From DASSUC01 sp035649895 (GTDB lineage Bacteria; Actinomycetota; Actinomycetes; Mycobacteriales; Micromonosporaceae), in contig DASRIS010000138.1 of NCBI GenBank assembly GCA_035649895.1, positions 1 through 64,000 of the forward strand: a stretch of 64,000 nt of DNA, read 5' to 3'. The translations under genes were made by a program, and so were the position numbers. The notes under the pieces are model-generated. The model did not search any database. It saw only the letters and a list, made by a program, of their open reading frames with translations, and was not told where the DNA came from. Each line of letters starts with the position of its first letter. Position 1 is the stretch's first letter. Of the stretch, positions 63,123-64,000 are shown one piece after another.

Positions 63123-64000
63123 CTGCGCCTCCGGCAGCGGCGCACAGCACCCGCTCGACGTTGCCGCGAAGCCAGCGTGGGTTGTCACGGTGACCCTCCG
63201 AGTCGATGAAGAGCGATACGTGGCGCAGCCAGTAGAGGAGGACCGCCGGCCGGGGCGGGATGCCGCCCAGCCATGAGGCGACCCGCTCGGGCCGGACGCC
63301 GACGGCGACGGCGACGCCCTCGCGCAGGGCGCGGGCGACCACCCCGCCGAGCTCGTCCCCGGTCGTCATCCGCCGCGCCATGATGTGCAGGTGCAGCAGG
63401 TCGTGCAGCGGGAGCTGGCCGGCGCCGGCCTGGTCCCAGTCGACCACCCCGGTGGTCACCCGCCCCGACGCCAGGAGGTTGCCGGGCCAGAAGTCGCCGT
63501 GGATCCAGCAGGCGCGCACGGTACGCCCGGACAGGGCGGCCGACAGCTCGGCGCGGACCTGCCCGGCCGCCTCGAGCAGCCGTGCCCGCCCCAGCCGTGC
63601 CCGCCCCAGCCGTGCCCGCCCCGGACGCGCCCACCCCCAGCCGGCGCAGTACGCCTCGATGCGCCGCAGCGGCTGCTCGACCCACGCCTCGACGGTGGCG
63701 CGGTCGAGCAGCCGCTGCTCGCCGGTGCGGGCGTGCAGGTCGGCGACGAGGGTGGCGGCAGTGTCGAGAACCCCGCCGTCGCGGGCACCCCGCAGCAGCG
63801 CCGCGCCCGGTGGCCGCCCCGGCACCGCCTCCTCCACCCAGTACCGCAGGCCGCCCGCCTCGCCGTGCCCGAGGTGCCGCGGCGCGACACTCCGCCAGCC
63901 GTCCAGCCGCGGGTCGGCGTGCAGCGCGGTGAGCACCTCGGCCTGGCGGTCCAGCCGCTGCGCCCCCTCCGCCGTGTATGGCACCTTGAGCACCAGGCGC
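63115..64000 (-). CDS. Aminoglycoside-phosphotransferase-family kinase, N-terminus beyond window edge
   Basis: At least 295 codons; the start lies past 64000. Kinase-like fold with VLKVPYT (ATP lysine), CWIHGDFWPGNLLA (Brenner motif HGDxxxxN) and VVDWDQAG (metal Asp). In a sugar-polymer operon it may phosphorylate a sugar or nucleotide-sugar precursor rather than an antibiotic. A 15-bp repeat (63577-63621, three copies) inserts RARLG repeats before the Brenner motif. Confidence 0.85.
   Translation of the reverse strand, partial: RLVLKVPYTAEGAQRLDRQAEVLTALHADPRLDGWRSVAPRHLGHGEAGGLRYWVEEAVPGRPPGAALLRGARDGGVLDTAATLVADLHARTGEQRLLDRATVEAWVEQPLRRIEAYCAGWGWARPGRARLGRARLGRARLLEAAGQVRAELSAALSGRTVRACWIHGDFWPGNLLASGRVTTGVVDWDQAGAGQLPLHDLLHLHIMARRMTTGDELGGVVARALREGVAVAVGVRPERVASWLGGIPPRPAVLLYWLRHVSLFIDSEGHRDNPRWLRGNVERVLCAAAGGAGD
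63577..63621. repeat. 15-bp tandem repeat, three copies, in the phosphotransferase gene
   Basis: Three exact CAGCCGTGCCCGCCC units keep the frame and encode the repeated RARLG-type peptide. Confidence 0.85.

Noticed and set aside
1..64000. tRNA, rRNA or phage genes
   Set aside because: No tRNA cloverleaf-like segments, rRNA sequences, integrase or phage structural genes were noticed while reading both strands; a dedicated scan would be needed to exclude small RNAs.

Overview
The window is a very GC-rich actinomycete sequence. GTG starts, four-base start/stop overlaps, a SARP regulator, PadR and ArsR regulators and intergenic palindromes suggest a filamentous actinomycete, perhaps Micromonosporaceae (inference; there is no rRNA or housekeeping marker here). 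About 1-53 kb is one large aromatic polyketide (type II PKS) gene cluster. Its left edge lies outside the window, because a halogenase gene is cut at base 1. From about 55 kb to the right edge there is a separate, tightly coupled cell-surface or exopolysaccharide operon.

Layout: (1) 1-6 kb: FAD-dependent halogenase, secreted beta-helix protein, flavin reductase, SchA/CurD protein, a VapBC-like toxin-antitoxin pair and an O-methyltransferase. (2) 6.2-12.7 kb: oxidative tailoring operon (FAD monooxygenase, POT-type transporter, SDR, SchA/CurD protein, 3-hydroxyisobutyrate-dehydrogenase-like enzyme, F420/LLM oxidoreductase, anthrone-oxygenase-like protein). (3) 13.3-22.6 kb: PKS core operon in an unusual order: chain-length factor, ACP, aromatase/cyclase, anthrone-oxygenase-like protein, ketoreductase, two ABM proteins, FAD monooxygenase, acyltransferase, KAS III with an active-site serine, TcmI-type cyclase, TcmJ-type cupin cyclase and, last, the ketosynthase. 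KSalpha and CLF, normally adjacent, lie 6.8 kb apart. (4) 22.6-25 kb: ArsR regulator, small membrane protein, orphan IS3 orfA, SARP. (5) 26-36 kb: acyl-CoA carboxylase beta subunit, then a nitrogen-chemistry block: lysine N6-hydroxylase-like enzyme, unknown 159-aa protein, stand-alone MetRS-like protein, bicovalent flavin oxidase, small protein, glutamine-synthetase-like enzyme and TenA-like protein. (6) 36-53 kb: glycosyltransferase, three more O-methyltransferases, three P450s, two ferredoxins, stand-alone cupin, three SDRs, asparagine-synthetase-like amidotransferase, FAD monooxygenase, PadR regulator and a sigma-factor remnant. (7) 53.4-54.9 kb: two-component pair. (8) 55.1-64 kb: aminoglycoside-phosphotransferase-like protein, double GT2, polysaccharide deacetylase, flippase and membrane proteins.

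Proposed logic (inference): KAS III and AT prime a non-acetate starter. KSalpha/CLF/ACP build the chain. The ketoreductase and cyclases fold it. Monooxygenases, P450s, methyltransferases, a halogenase and a glycosyltransferase decorate it. The lysine hydroxylase, MetRS-like protein and free cupin together carry all parts of the known hydrazine-forming (N-N bond) machinery, here apparently split into separate genes and joined to a type II PKS. The glutamine-synthetase-like enzyme could carry the hydrazine as a glutamyl hydrazide, as in the kinamycin and fosfazinomycin pathways. If correct, the product would be an N-N-containing, glycosylated, possibly halogenated aromatic polyketide.

Regulation: direct repeats of TCGAGNN-like heptamers with an exact 11-bp period, the classic SARP binding arrangement, lie in front of at least ten transcription units from 1.0 to 50.7 kb. 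They tie the nitrogen genes, the PKS core and the tailoring genes into one regulon, probably controlled by the SARP at 23.7-25.0 kb.
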